Positions 32,669 through 44,027 of a stretch of 44,300 nucleotides of DNA are shown here, piece by piece; the stretch's first letter is position 1; every line of letters starts with the position of its first letter. The position numbers and the translations under genes are program-made. This DNA is from Lingula anatina (Eukaryota; Brachiopoda; Lingulata; Lingulida; Lingulidae): contig NW_019773848.1 of NCBI RefSeq assembly GCF_001039355.2, forward strand, positions 485,635 through 529,934. The letters are read 5' to 3'. The notes below the pieces were generated by a model that did no database searches, was not told the DNA's origin, and saw only the letters and a list, made by a program, of their open reading frames with translations.

Positions 32669-34591
32669 TTATTTCTTTCCTTTCTTTCCCTTTCCTTTTC
32701 CCTTCTTCTTGGACTTGAGGGCTTTTCGTACTTTGTATGACCTCCAGAATGCTTGAATGGTTGTGGCCCCCTTGATCATCATTTGCATTTCACGTTCTGC
32801 TGCTTCTCGTTTTTCACGTGCAATTCTGCGCTCTTCCTGGATCTGTTTGTATTCTGTTTCTAGAGTTGTGAACCTCTCTTCCAGCTCGTGCAACTGCTTC
32901 TTTTCCTCTGTGTATCTGGTATCCATCTCTTCGAACTGGGACTAAAAAATTATTTAAGATGTTAATCATCCTTTACTGCAAGTACTACATGATAAGATAT
33001 AGCTACTTTCAACAATAAATTTTAATTTGCCTTTTTACAAATGAAAATAATATTTTCAAAAATTTTCCTTAAAATCTGTGTAAAATTGTAAGTTGCATCC
33101 TAATCTGCCATACCTGTCTGTCTCCCATGTCTGTATCATATCTTTGGATCCAGTTTTCCACTTCAGTTTCAAGTTTGAATTTTTTCTGTTGAGAAAATAA
33201 TAGTTTTAAGCTTCAGATTCAAATACCTTTTCATTTTTCTCCAATTAAAAAAAATATTTAAACCAAAAATATGCTTTGTTACATTCTCTAAGCTTTACGT
33301 GAGATTTATTATTTTGTTTATTTTTTGATAATTTCAATTGATATTTATTCATTTGATGCCCTACTCACCCCTCTCAAATTCTGTTCACTTTCTTTGTGCT
33401 CTGATATGAGGTTCTGCAGCTGTGTCCGCAGTGTGCTGACCTCTTGCTGAAGCTTAGCCTGCTTTCCTTCACTGTTCTTCTGATCTGCAGATTCCTGTTT
33501 TTCTGCCTCAGATTTTGTTCTCTTTATGTGTTCATCAGAAAACTTTTCAATTTGATGCAGATCTGCTTGCAGTCTTCTTATGACATCATTCTTCTTTTTT
33601 ACCTGAAAGAAAGTGAACGTTTTTGTAATAAATAATGTCATTTTTGTCAAGGTTTATCATTTCAGATTGATTTCAAAGCCCAAATTTCATTTTTTTTTTT
33701 TTTTTTGCATTAATTAGTCCATTTTATGTACAAAATAAAACCAAAACTAGACTTCAATTTAAACAGTACTATACATTAATCCCAATAAAATAATACCTCT
33801 GCATCTTTATCTTCCAGAGCAACATTCAATTCTCCTTCCAACTGCTCAATCAGCACTGCGTTCTGCCTTTCTTGGTGTGTCACTTGTGTAAGATACTGTT
33901 TCTTTTCCTGCTCTTCAACTGGAGTTGTGAGCAGTTTTTCCATGATAATGTCTCTTAATTCAGACAGAGCTTGCATCATTGTGGAAACATGTTGTGGTCT
34001 CTCAACCTTTAACTCTTGGATTGCACGGGCTGCCCCTGGATTTGTGGCAAGCGACCTAAGAATGTTCTTAACTGAATGCCGCAGCTGTTTTTCAACCAAC
34101 TGCAAGTGTCTTGTAGAGGAATCAATTTTGTCATCAACACTGGTGACCGAGGCGTTGCTCCTCACACTGGCTGCACTACCTCGCCTCTGTGACCCTGCAG
34201 GGCTATCAGCCCTTTCTTTTCTGTCCAGTAGGTCACCGAGGCTGGCTCTTAGTTCATTATATGATTCCTGTGTTGCTTTGTGGGTTCGAAAAAGCTCTAA
34301 TAGGTCGGATCCAAACATGACACTGAATCTATCTAAATCGTCGATTATGAAAGGTAAATATGAAACTAGTTCAATGCGCTTCCTTGTATCTTCTAGAACG
34401 GCCATAACACGTTGTGCTTCAACTGTTGTCAACTTCTTTCGTGCGGGTTCCAAAGCCCGCAATGGGTCGAGCTTGATTTTTCCTTTCTTAAACGGTTTTG
34501 GAGGAGATGTTGCTCTGCCAGGAGCCTGCAAGCGCATGTGGATGGTCTCCTGGTTGCTCAACTGTTGGAGTTCTACAACAGAGGTTGCCAT
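32669..34591 (-). CDS. DRC10: Dynein regulatory complex protein 10 (IQ domain-containing protein D)
   Basis: Subunit of the nexin-dynein regulatory complex of motile cilia and flagella. Four exons, all phase 0: 33797-34591, 33369-33602, 33114-33185 and 32669-32941; 457 aa, close to my recollection of vertebrate IQCD. The N-terminal part has the conserved RKKLTTVEAQRVMAVLEDT and ELVSYLPFI blocks, then a Ser/Arg-rich low-complexity stretch (about 128-150), then long heptad-rich coiled coil through exons 2-4. An IQ calmodulin-binding motif, IQAFWRSYKVRK, lies at 429-440, followed by a Lys/Gly tail ending GKGKGKKGKK. It is head to head with TPCN1, an arrangement I recall for IQCD-TPCN1 in vertebrates too. 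A 247-codon antisense frame across exon 1 is a shadow. Confidence 0.93.
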
Positions 34592-35057
34592 GATTTCTGT
34601 CTTCGTAGAAAGTCAGTTCTTTCTAGAGTATAATCCTTTGAATTCAATAGAACGTAGAAGACAATCTTAACAGTCTTCCTGATCTCCCCTTTAGTATTTT
34701 TGGGAAATTGACTTCAATATACGTGCGAGTCCTGTGTGACTTACTGTTTTGATGGTGATGGTGTCTGTCAGTGTAACGGCTTACAATTCTGTTTGTATGG
34801 AAGTATTGCGCTGCCCCCTAGCAACAATTAGTTCTTAGAGTTAGTTAAATATTTTTCCCTATATTAAGTTTAGGTTGTATTATGTTAATATAATATAACT
34901 AATATTTATTAAATTTTGTAAACAAAACAAAATGAACCGACTTTTTACAGTAGTTTCTTATATAAAGCGGTATAATATTTCAATATTAGAACTATTTTCC
35001 GGTTTCCAAGTTCTGTATTCACGAAAACTCTCGCGAGAGTTCAGAGGTAAACACGTT
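34592..35057. promoter_or_regulatory. Shared 5' interval of DRC10 and TPCN1
   Basis: 466 bases between divergent start codons, presumably holding both promoters and 5' UTRs. CTCTCGCGAGAG near 35027-35038, just upstream of the TPCN1 start, contains the palindrome TCTCGCGAGA, an element known from TATA-less and bidirectional animal promoters. No TATA box stands out. Confidence 0.6.
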
Positions 35058-38000
35058 ATGGCGGACGAAGACCGTCTCATACAGGACACTGACAGTACAC
35101 GAAACCGCCGACCATCCAACACAGGTATGCTTGCAGTGTTATAGTAAATGTCAACAGATACGTTATCGAGAACTTTTGAAATCGTTCTTTGTATTAAAAA
35201 AATGGTATTAAGAATCAAGTGACGCAAGGATTAAAAGATATCACTGTCACACTGTCGAGCACTGCCTCTTGGCAGACTTTTTAGTGTTGCCTCACTTTTC
35301 GGCCTAACATGCTACGTGGTACATTTAAGTAACTGGCATGTAAGGCCAAAAACTGATAGCAAGGCAGTGAAGGAGCGGTCTTGAGGGTGTTTACGCAGGA
35401 ATATATCTCCTTACTAGCAGGGTATTTTAGTTGTTGCAAAAACAAAATCCGCAACTGACTGCGCTGCTTTCCCATCATGTTTGTGATAACCATGATAATT
35501 TGTGGGCTAATGATCTGTTGTTATAGCATGAGTGGAACTTGAAGTATCTACTTGGCTTAATTATTAAATAAATAACCACTTGGCCGACTTTCACTTTAGA
35601 ACAAAAAACACACAAAATTATTTCAAGGTTGAAGGGCGACATCATGGGATTTACCCACCAGAATGGATTTTCCCGAGGAAATAAGCAATTTTTATCATAC
35701 TCACAAATAATTTACCTATCCCTCTCTTCACTTGGAATAGAGCTTTACTTGAATTTATAAAGGTTGTTTTTTTAGTTTGAAATGACTGGCCAGTCATTAC
35801 CAGGGACCGTCTTCCTAAGCTCTGATGGAAATATCAACATCAGACACACTCCAATAAAAAATTGGATAATTTTTTAAGGTGTATTAAGGTCTTATGAGAA
35901 GTTGGATAGCAAAAATAAGCATTTGGGGAGATTCAAACTCATTCTCAAACCCATAGAGTGTATCTTTAATAATCTACACTAAATATAATCTACTATAATT
36001 TAATAATCTGCTATCTATCAGAGGCTAACTGAGTGATGACATCAATTCTATGCACTCTCGTCAGTTCTCTGTGCTAAATATCAGGTGGAACCAATTATTT
36101 CTGCCCATGAGAGTACATTTTTTGGTTCAAGCACCACTAGCAAATCCAATGAGTACCAGTGTGGTAAACACTTATTACACAATCTGTCATCTCTTATCTG
36201 TCTGGCACTAAGTCGTGGCTAGGAGGTCATATCCTTCAGTAGCAAGCAGTATATATCAGAGCTGTCATCAAGAGTTGCTGAGGAAATTGTCAAGTGGCAG
36301 TGCCTGAGTAGTGAATGTTATATTATTCAGTTGCGAATTAGCCAGAGAAATGTCTATGAATATCTAGTGAAAAAGTTATCTATAGCCCTGGTAGAGAATA
36401 AACCTATCTCTTGCAGATAGAAGAAAGTAACTTATTATGTGCACTATTAGGTTATCTAATATCATTAATGACATACTTCCACGGTAGTAACTGATCATGT
36501 TCGCTTTTACTCATATAAAACAGCAAACTACAGTAGACGACTTACCCTCTTGGTGGAAGTAATATATTTGATAATAACAATAATGCGCCATAATAACAGT
36601 GAATGATAATTTTTAAAAATATTACCAGCTGCTTGATAATTCATATACATTATTGTGATGTGGAGATTAGATCTATTGTATAATGTATAATATGTTGTCT
36701 ATATATGATACTTGTATGTGTTAATATATCCATGAAAAGCTTTGAAGAAGTATTATTTTAGGGATTAAATTTAATGATGAAACCGTTGTTTTTTATTAAT
36801 ATTTCAATTATTACTTTCAATCATTTGATTTTTAATGCTTTATTAGAAATTTGACTTCATTATTGTCTTTTCATGAAACTAAAATATTTTCTAAACTTTG
36901 ATTTTTTTTTCAGAATTTGATGAATTCTATGAATCAGGGGGTATAATTCCCGAAAACCCTTCTAGTTCAGAAAGAGAACTTAATTCTGTTCGTCAGCAAA
37001 AAGTTCTATGGCAATATAACTATCAGGAAGCTGCCATTTTTCTTGAAGAAGGCATCAACAATGACAAGTTTAAAACACACCCTAGGACTTTTGATGCTCT
37101 TCCAGCATACGCCCTTGCTCATAACAAGTGGTATTACTTAATGGACCTGTTGGCATCATTACTGTTGTTGGGGCTTATTTTTTGTGAATCCCCTGCAGTG
37201 CCTTTTCTGAAGCTACCAATTGGTGTAAGTGGTTTGTTTTGTCTGTACTATTATTTTTTTTCATCATTTTTAGCACTTATTTTTTTAAGCCTTCATCTTT
37301 ATATATATTAGATATAACTAGAATTATATGAAGATGTACATTCATGCATTACAAAAATAGACTGAGTAGTTAAATTTACTCACAAGTTATCAAATGGAAG
37401 GGTTTTTTTTGAAAATTTTTATTTGCTTATTTTTTTTTTAATTTCAGGCCCATGCTTCATTGGAGCTGTTTGGTTTGGCCTTGCTGTCAGTTGAGCTTGG
37501 ACTCAAATTGCGATGGCAGGGAGTGAAAACATTTTTCAGTCATAAGAGGACCTTGTTCAAGGTGGGTAACATTTTGACCTCTCTTGTAATCATAAGAAGA
37601 TGTTAAAGAGCCAGTAGCATGAAGGAGCAACCCAAAAATATGAATCTATAGCAATGTAAAGAATAACTGGAAAATTGGGGTCTTATTGGAGAAAAAGATT
37701 ATTTTAAAGATGTTTTATTATTATTATTTTGTTTGTTTCAGACCTTGCTTTTATTTCTTATGTTTACTGAGGCAATAGTAGTACTTAGTAGACAGAGCAA
37801 TCATTTCCGAGTGACACGGGCTCTCAGACCACTATTTCTTTTAGACTCGCATTATGCAAGAGGTGTTAGAAGGTAAGTGGTGGTTTATTCAGCACACATT
37901 GACCCAGGATAATATCAGTCATTAGACTCCATGCTAGGACAATGTTAAAAGCAGAGTGGGATATAAGATTAATTTTAACTAAGCTATCTGTGTTGAAGTC

Positions 38001-41000
38001 TTCGTGACTTAGGGTCTATTCCCACAACTTTAGATCGATCTATCACCGCGGGGAGTCTCACCAGACTACCGTCAGATAATCCCCCTTAAGTGTCCGTCCC
38101 CGCCCACTACAAGCCGTAAGGGGCAATTAACTTTCGTGTCCGCCTGGCTGACAGCTATTCAGCGTGAACCCCCAGGGAGTTAGGTCGATCCAAAGTAGGT
38201 CGATCTAATCTATGGAAATGGGGTGATAGACTATGAATACATTTGGTGCAAATAATGTTTCAGGTTTGTGCGGCAGATTTTACAGTCCTTGCCTCCAATT
38301 TTAGACATGATAGCACTGTTGTTATTTTTTATGTTGATATTTTCAATATTAGGTAAGTATGGTTTATATTTACCACTGTTAATACATTAAAATGATATTG
38401 TTGATTTGGTAAATAGCTGTTGTATGCTGTACAGAATAAATGGTATCATCTTTAAGGAGTAAACAAGCTCCACATAGTTTTTTCAATAGCTTTTTAAAAA
38501 TTTATTTATTGATAATTCTGGATCTCAGAATTATTACTTTTGTTTTATTATTACTTGATAAATATTTGTCATATTTTAGGATTTTACTTGTTTTCAACCA
38601 ATCCAGATGATCCGGTAGGTTATTTACCATATGTTATAACAGCATATATACCCTAATTTTTTTAAAAATGTAAACTAATATGAAGAAAGTCTGTTAAAAA
38701 GTATTAAATCTGAACTGATGATATTGTCAATAGCGCATTTTTATTTTTAGTATACATTGGTGTCAGTAACTCTGAAAAATATGCAGTGATTTAGAATAAT
38801 TTTTAAAAACATCCTTTTAAGAAATGATAATAAAAGGTGCATATTTTTTCTTTCAGTTTTTCAAGACTATACAGAGTAGTTTTATAAGCTTGTTTGTACT
38901 TTTAACAACAGCAAAGTAAGTTGTGATTTTAGGAAATCAAATCAGAAAGTGATTTTTTGCATTTTTAAATAAATTAAAATTTATTAATTGATAACCATTT
39001 TGCCATTTAAAAATATTTTTACCCAATGTTAATATGTTGGGTTACGGAATGTTTTGATTAAGAATTACGGGCCTTTGATTCCAGTTATCCAGATGTGATG
39101 ATGCCATCTTATGCCCAGTCCAAATGGTCTTGCCTGTTTTTTGTGGTATATTTGTCTATAGAGCTGTATTTTCTAATGAGTCTGGTGAGTAACTGGGCTG
39201 CAGTGCTATTACTATTACAACTTGAAGCACTGTTCATATAGTACTCTCATCATTATTTTCAAATTTGGCATTATTTTAAAAACATTGATGATTATTTTTG
39301 TATTTGGTCATGGAATAAGCAATTGTTTATGCTATTTTTGAAGCTTTAAGAAGTAAATGCACATTTTATACATTTATTTTCAGTTGCTAGCTGTGGTGTA
39401 TGATACATTCAATACAATAGAAAAGACCAAGTTGAAGAAACTATATATGCACAAAAGGAAAGCATGTGAATATGCTTTTAAGCTCCTGGTGACCAAAAAA
39501 GTGAGTATTTTTTTACAAGCAGTTGGCCTAAAATCCAACTGTAAAAAGACTGCATGCAATGAAAATGTTGACCTTTTAAATGTTTTAGATATACATTTGA
39601 TTCCAACATTGTATCAATGTTGAGAAACATCGGGTTCAACCCCCCCCCCTCCTTTAGCATTAATTAATTTACCAGTAACAGTCTTTTTTTTTTTCTTTTT
39701 TTTTTTTTTTTTTGACATTACATTTGTCATTTGTCCTTAGGGAAATTTGAAACAAAAATCTTGAAGTGGAACATATTTTCACATTATTTTAAAGTCATAA
39801 TAACTCTTCGTTTTGGCCAAAAATACGATTTTCCTGGAAAAAACGGCAATTTTCCTGTACTTACCAATGGTCAACGACCCCATTCCTGCATTCAAAGTTA
39901 ATCCAGGGTTTTTTTTCCAAAAGTACGTTTTTTTGTTAAAATCTCTTAAGAGATTTTAACTGACGGAGCCCTCTCGTATCGAGCGATAGTTTCTGGTGAC
40001 CTACTTAAAACCGCGGGAAAAGCAGACAACAACAACACTATATAACAATATTATAAGATTCATAAGATATGTTGGTCTTTTTGCTCAAAATGCATTTATA
40101 TCTACAATGTGTGCAATTCTGGGCTTTTCGTTATCCGACGCACTGTACAAAAACTCGCAAGTTACGTCTGAGGGTTTCCGGCCATGTTATTTTGGTTTCG
40201 AATGAACGCGAGAATCCGCGTGACACCTAAACGTCATTGGCAACGGATGCACTTGTCGACCGCGAAGAAAGGCATCGAAAGCCCAAGTGACAAACACAGA
40301 TTTTAGTTTTACTTCAATAACAGTCGTTTTAGTGGGAAAATGCAATAGAATATATTTCCAGGCGTTGTTTACAATGTATTTCTTGCGGAATTTTGAATCT
40401 CAAAGGAAGAGTTATTATTGCTTTAAAGATCATATTCACTTTGGTTGATAATTGAACTTTTTCCTTCTGGTTCTTCATTTTGCAACATTTTTTATTTCCT
40501 TTCAGCATCCTGACAAGATAAGGTTGAAGGCGTTTGTGGGTTTCATGAAATATTACAAACCGAGGAAAAGTAAGGTTGTTTCCACAGGCTTAATCATTTT
40601 ACATAATGAAGCTGAACATCAGAATCAAGACTAGTAATTGTTGAAAAGTTAAATAAAGTAATTATGGGGTTGAGAGCCAAATAAAAGATGTAAAATAGCC
40701 AAGTGTTGTACAGAATGTGATGTGTTTTGATTTAAGAGTAATAATGAGCACAGTTAAAATGGTTTTTAATTGTCATACAGAGGGAAATAAGGCATTTTTA
40801 TTACTGTCCTCCTGGCTTGTCCTTTCTTATCTTTTTTAGCTCCCAAGGAAGTCTACTTAATATTTAAATATCTTAACAAAAGCAGCACTGGAAGTCTAAC
40901 AAGTGAAGAGTTCCACGATATTTATAATGTTTGTGAACTACAGTGGAAGGTAGGGAAATATTTTCCCTCAGTTTTTGTTTTCTCAAAATCTATTACTAGT

Positions 41001-41769
41001 TGAAAAGGTTTGTGCATGTCAAACAGGAGTTGATCACTGTTCAGAGTTAAATGATAAAAATATAGCAGTATTAAAACAATTTTCTGAGGTGTGGTGTTTG
41101 GGTCATTACTTATATATAAAACAGCAATCTTTAATTTTGATATTTAGCCTAGGAGTTGACGATTCTTATTCTTGTTTTCAGCCAAGACATCAGGCAAATC
41201 AACTTTGGTCATCAAATTTTCATTATCCCTTTAACAAATTATTTAAATGTGAGTATATGCTGTATCTTTGTGCAGTACTGTGAGACATTTCTGATTATAC
41301 CATGGCTTAAATATAAAGATTATAAACTTTTTTGGTAAGAGATCCATCAGTATTAAATAAAAGGATCAACTAAGAATTGAAAACTTCCCTAGCTAAGAAG
41401 TTATTTTATATTTAATGAAAAACCTGATAGTAATATTTTATTTATATTTTTTTTTAGATCTCAATGCACTTGTTACTTCTCGATGGTTTGACTATGCAAT
41501 ATGTAAGTACAGTTTTGAATTATGGTTCAGGGAGTTTTAAGATAATAGGCTCTTGTGATTTTATGTAAAAAAAAGTGGTGATAATACTTGTGCCTCATCA
41601 TATGAAGTAGTGTTAAAAAAGAAGTATGCACTTATCTTATCAAACTTAACTTTGGGGGAAAGATGATTTTTTTATTTACTTTGAATATAAATGTCTGCTT
41701 TTCTGTTTGCAGATGTGATAATAGCTGTTAACTTTGTATGGATTCTTGTGGAAACAATACAGATCTCAG
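35058..41769 (+). CDS. TPCN1: Two pore calcium channel protein 1, N-terminal 455 residues (3' end missing)
   Basis: Endolysosomal cation channel opened by NAADP/PI(3,5)P2 and voltage. Fourteen phased exons: 35058-35124, 36914-37224, 37448-37561, 37742-37872, 38264-38352, 38580-38614, 38857-38915, 39085-39184, 39384-39500, 40506-40569, 40840-40949, 41182-41248, 41458-41502 and 41713-41769. Domain I is complete: [12 protein letters not shown] cytosolic region, S1 near 103-120, S2 ([20 protein letters not shown]), S4 [15 protein letters not shown]5, pore [13 protein letters not shown] (about 267-279), and S6 followed by the EF-hand-like linker ([10 protein letters not shown]). It stops in domain II S1 ([11 protein letters not shown]). 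Domain II is not in the window. After exon 14 the sequence returns to a second copy of exons 3-9 instead of continuing. Identity is certain. Confidence 0.96.
37430..39687 (+). repeat. TPCN1 exon 3-9 block, copy 1
   Basis: 2258 bp that recur at 41984-44027. All seven exons are identical in length and, by eye, in sequence. Introns differ by scattered single bases and small indels plus one 217-bp insertion here (38009-38225). Confidence 0.97.
38009..38225. mobile_element. 217-bp insertion with degenerate TIRs, absent from copy 2
   Basis: Present in TPCN1 intron 4 of copy 1 but missing at the matching place in copy 2 (near 42562), so the empty site is visible in the same window. Ends are imperfect inverted repeats: TATTCCCACAAC plus TTAGATCGATC on the left, and CATTTCCATAGA plus TTAGATCGACC (reverse complement) on the right. 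It is CpG-rich inside and has no coding capacity. The target duplication is too short or decayed to call. Confidence 0.75.
39788..40428. mobile_element. TIR element of about 640 bp in TPCN1 intron 9
   Basis: TTTAAAG occurs as a direct repeat at both ends (39788-39794 and 40422-40428). The adjoining ends are inverted copies around ATAATAACTCTTC. The interior has many CpGs, unlike the AT-rich intron, and contains a 26-bp perfect palindrome. It fits a non-autonomous DNA transposon using a TTAA- or TTTAAA-type target; the superfamily is unclear. Confidence 0.6.
39935..39960. repeat. 26-bp perfect palindrome
   Basis: GTTAAAATCTCTT followed at once by its reverse complement, without a spacer, inside the TIR element at 39788-40428. 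It could be a subterminal transposase-binding or foldback site. Confidence 0.9.
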
Positions 41770-41975
41770 GTTAGTTGAAGACTGAGGTGGAGTGTAAGGC
41801 ATTATGCAAATTTTAAAGCATTGGCCAGTGAAAAAGTCACTAGTATTTTAATTTTCACCTTTTAGGCCATTTCTTTTCTCATTTATATATAAGAATTATG
41901 TATATTGTACCTAAGTGAGCATAAGTGCCATTTTAATTCACAATTAAATGTAACATTAGAAAATGTTTTTAAAGT

Positions 41976-41976
41976 N
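41976..41976. other. Single ambiguous base (N)
   Basis: The only N in the window. It lies 8 bp before the second copy of the TPCN1 block begins, which suggests a consensus or scaffold join here. Confidence 0.98.
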
Positions 41977-41983
41977 CCTCTAG

Positions 41984-44027
41984 TTTTTTTTTTAATTTCA
42001 GGCCCATGCTTCATTGGAGCTGTTTGGTTTGGCCTTGCTGTCAGTTGAGCTTGGACTCAAATTGCGATGGCAGGGAGTGAAAACATTTTTCAGTCATAAG
42101 AGGACCTTGTTCAAGGTGGGTAACATTTTGACCTCTCTTGTAATCATAAGAAGATGCAAAAGCGCCAGCAGCATGAAGGAGCAACCCAAAAATATGAATC
42201 TATAGCAATGTAAAGAATAACTGGAAAATTGGGGTCTTATTGGAGAAAAAGATTATTTTAAAGATGTTTTATTATTATTATTTTGTTTGTTTCAGACCTT
42301 GCTTTTATTTCTTATGTTTACTGAGGCAATAGTAGTACTTAGTAGACAGAGCAATCATTTCCGAGTGACACGGGCTCTCAGACCACTATTTCTTTTAGAC
42401 TCGCATTATGCAAGAGGTGTTAGAAGGTGAGTGGTGGTTTATTCAGCACACATTGACCCAGGATAATATCAGTCATTAGACTCCATGCTAGGACAATGTT
42501 AAAAGCAGAGTGGGATATAAGATTAATTTTAACTAAGCTATCTGTGTTGAAGTCTTCGTAACATAGACTATGAATACATTTGGTGCAAATAATGTTTCAG
42601 GTTTGTGCGGCAGATTTTACAGTCCTTGCCTCCAATTTTAGACATGATAGCACTGTTGTTATTTTTTATGTTGATATTTTCAATATTAGGTAAGTATGGT
42701 TTATATTTACCACTGTTAATACATTAAAATGATATTGTTGATTTGGTAAATAGCTGTTGTATGCTGTACAGAATAAATGGTATCATCTTTAAGGAGTAAA
42801 CAAGCTCCACATAGTTTTTTCAATAGCTTTTTAAAAATTTATTTATTGATAATTCTGGATCTCAGAATTATTACTTTTGTTTTATTATTACTTGATAAAT
42901 ATTTGTCATATTTTAGGATTTTACTTGTTTTCAACCAATCCAGATGATCCGGTAGGTTATTTACCATATGTTATAACAGCATATATACCCTAATTTTTTT
43001 AAAAATGTAAACTAATATGAAGAAAGTCCGTTAAAAAGTATTAAATCTGAACTGATGATATTGTCAATAGCGCATTTTTATTTTAAGTATACATTGGTGT
43101 CAGTAACTCTGAAAAATATGTAGTGATTTAGAATAATTTTTAAAAACATCCTTTTAAGAAATGATAATAAAAGGTGCATATTTTTTCTTTCAGTTTTTCA
43201 AGACTATACAGAGTAGTTTTATAAGCTTGTTTGTACTTTTAACAACAGCAAAGTAAGTTGTGATTTTAGGAAATCAAATCAGAAAGTGATTTTTTGCATT
43301 TTTAAATAAATTAAAATTTATTAATTGATAACCATTTTGCCATTTAAAAATATTTTTACCCAATGTTAATATGTTGGGTTACGGAATGTTTTGATTAAGA
43401 ATTACGGGCCTTTGATTCCAGTTATCCAGATGTGATGATGCCATCTTATGCCCAGTCCAAATGGTCTTGCCTGTTTTTTGTGGTATATTTGTCTATAGAG
43501 CTGTATTTTCTAATGAGTCTGGTGAGTAACTGGGCTGCAGTGCTATAACTATTACAACTTGAAGCACTGTTCATATAGTACTCTCATCATTTTTTTCAAA
43601 TTTGCCATTATTTTTATAACATTGATGAATATTTTTGTATTTGGTCATGGTATAAGCAATTGTTTATGCTATTTTTGAAGCTTTAAGAAGTAAATGCACA
43701 TTTTATACATTTTATTTGCAGTTGCTAGCTGTGGTGTATGATACATTCAATACAATAGAAAAGACCAAGTTGAAGAAACTATATATGCACAAAAGGAAAG
43801 CATGTGAATATGCTTTTAAGCTCCTGGTGACCAAAAAAGTGAGTATTTTTTTACAAGCAGTTGGCCTAAAATCCAACTGTAAAAAGAATGCATGCAATGA
43901 AAATGTTGATCATTTAAATGTTTTAGATATACATTTGATTCCAAAATTGTATCAATCTTGAGAAACATCGGGTTCAACCCCCCCCCCTTTCCTTTTGCAT
44001 TAATTAATTTACCAGTAACAGTCTTTT
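41984..44027 (+). repeat. TPCN1 exon 3-9 block, copy 2
   Basis: 2044 bp matching 37430-39687. It begins in the poly-T just before the exon 3 acceptor and ends where a different sequence follows the shared CAGTAACAGTCTTTT. It lacks the 217-bp insertion of copy 1. Confidence 0.97.
42002..43838 (+). CDS. TPCN1: TPCN1 exons 3-9, second copy
   Basis: Seven exons, 42002-42115, 42296-42426, 42601-42689, 42917-42951, 43194-43252, 43422-43521 and 43722-43838, repeat TPCN1 exons 3-9 (S2 to S6 of domain I) with all splice sites and frames intact. The exon 4 donor is GTGAGT here against GTAAGT in copy 1. They cannot follow exon 14 (41713-41769): that exon ends in phase 1 while exon 3 starts in phase 0, and the joined frame stops after about 15 codons. 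They could replace exons 3-9 of copy 1 after exon 2. Most likely this is the other haplotype placed in tandem by the assembler; a real recent duplication or a partial neighbouring gene copy remains possible. Confidence 0.85.

Noticed and set aside
33927-34670. 247-codon open frame on the plus strand opposite DRC10 exon 1
   Set aside because: It mirrors a long coding exon, has no recognisable domain, and arises from the codon composition of the real gene.
42014-42205. 63-codon frame beginning inside TPCN1 exon 3b
   Set aside because: It is the exon read on through its donor into the intron; only 42002-42115 is coding.
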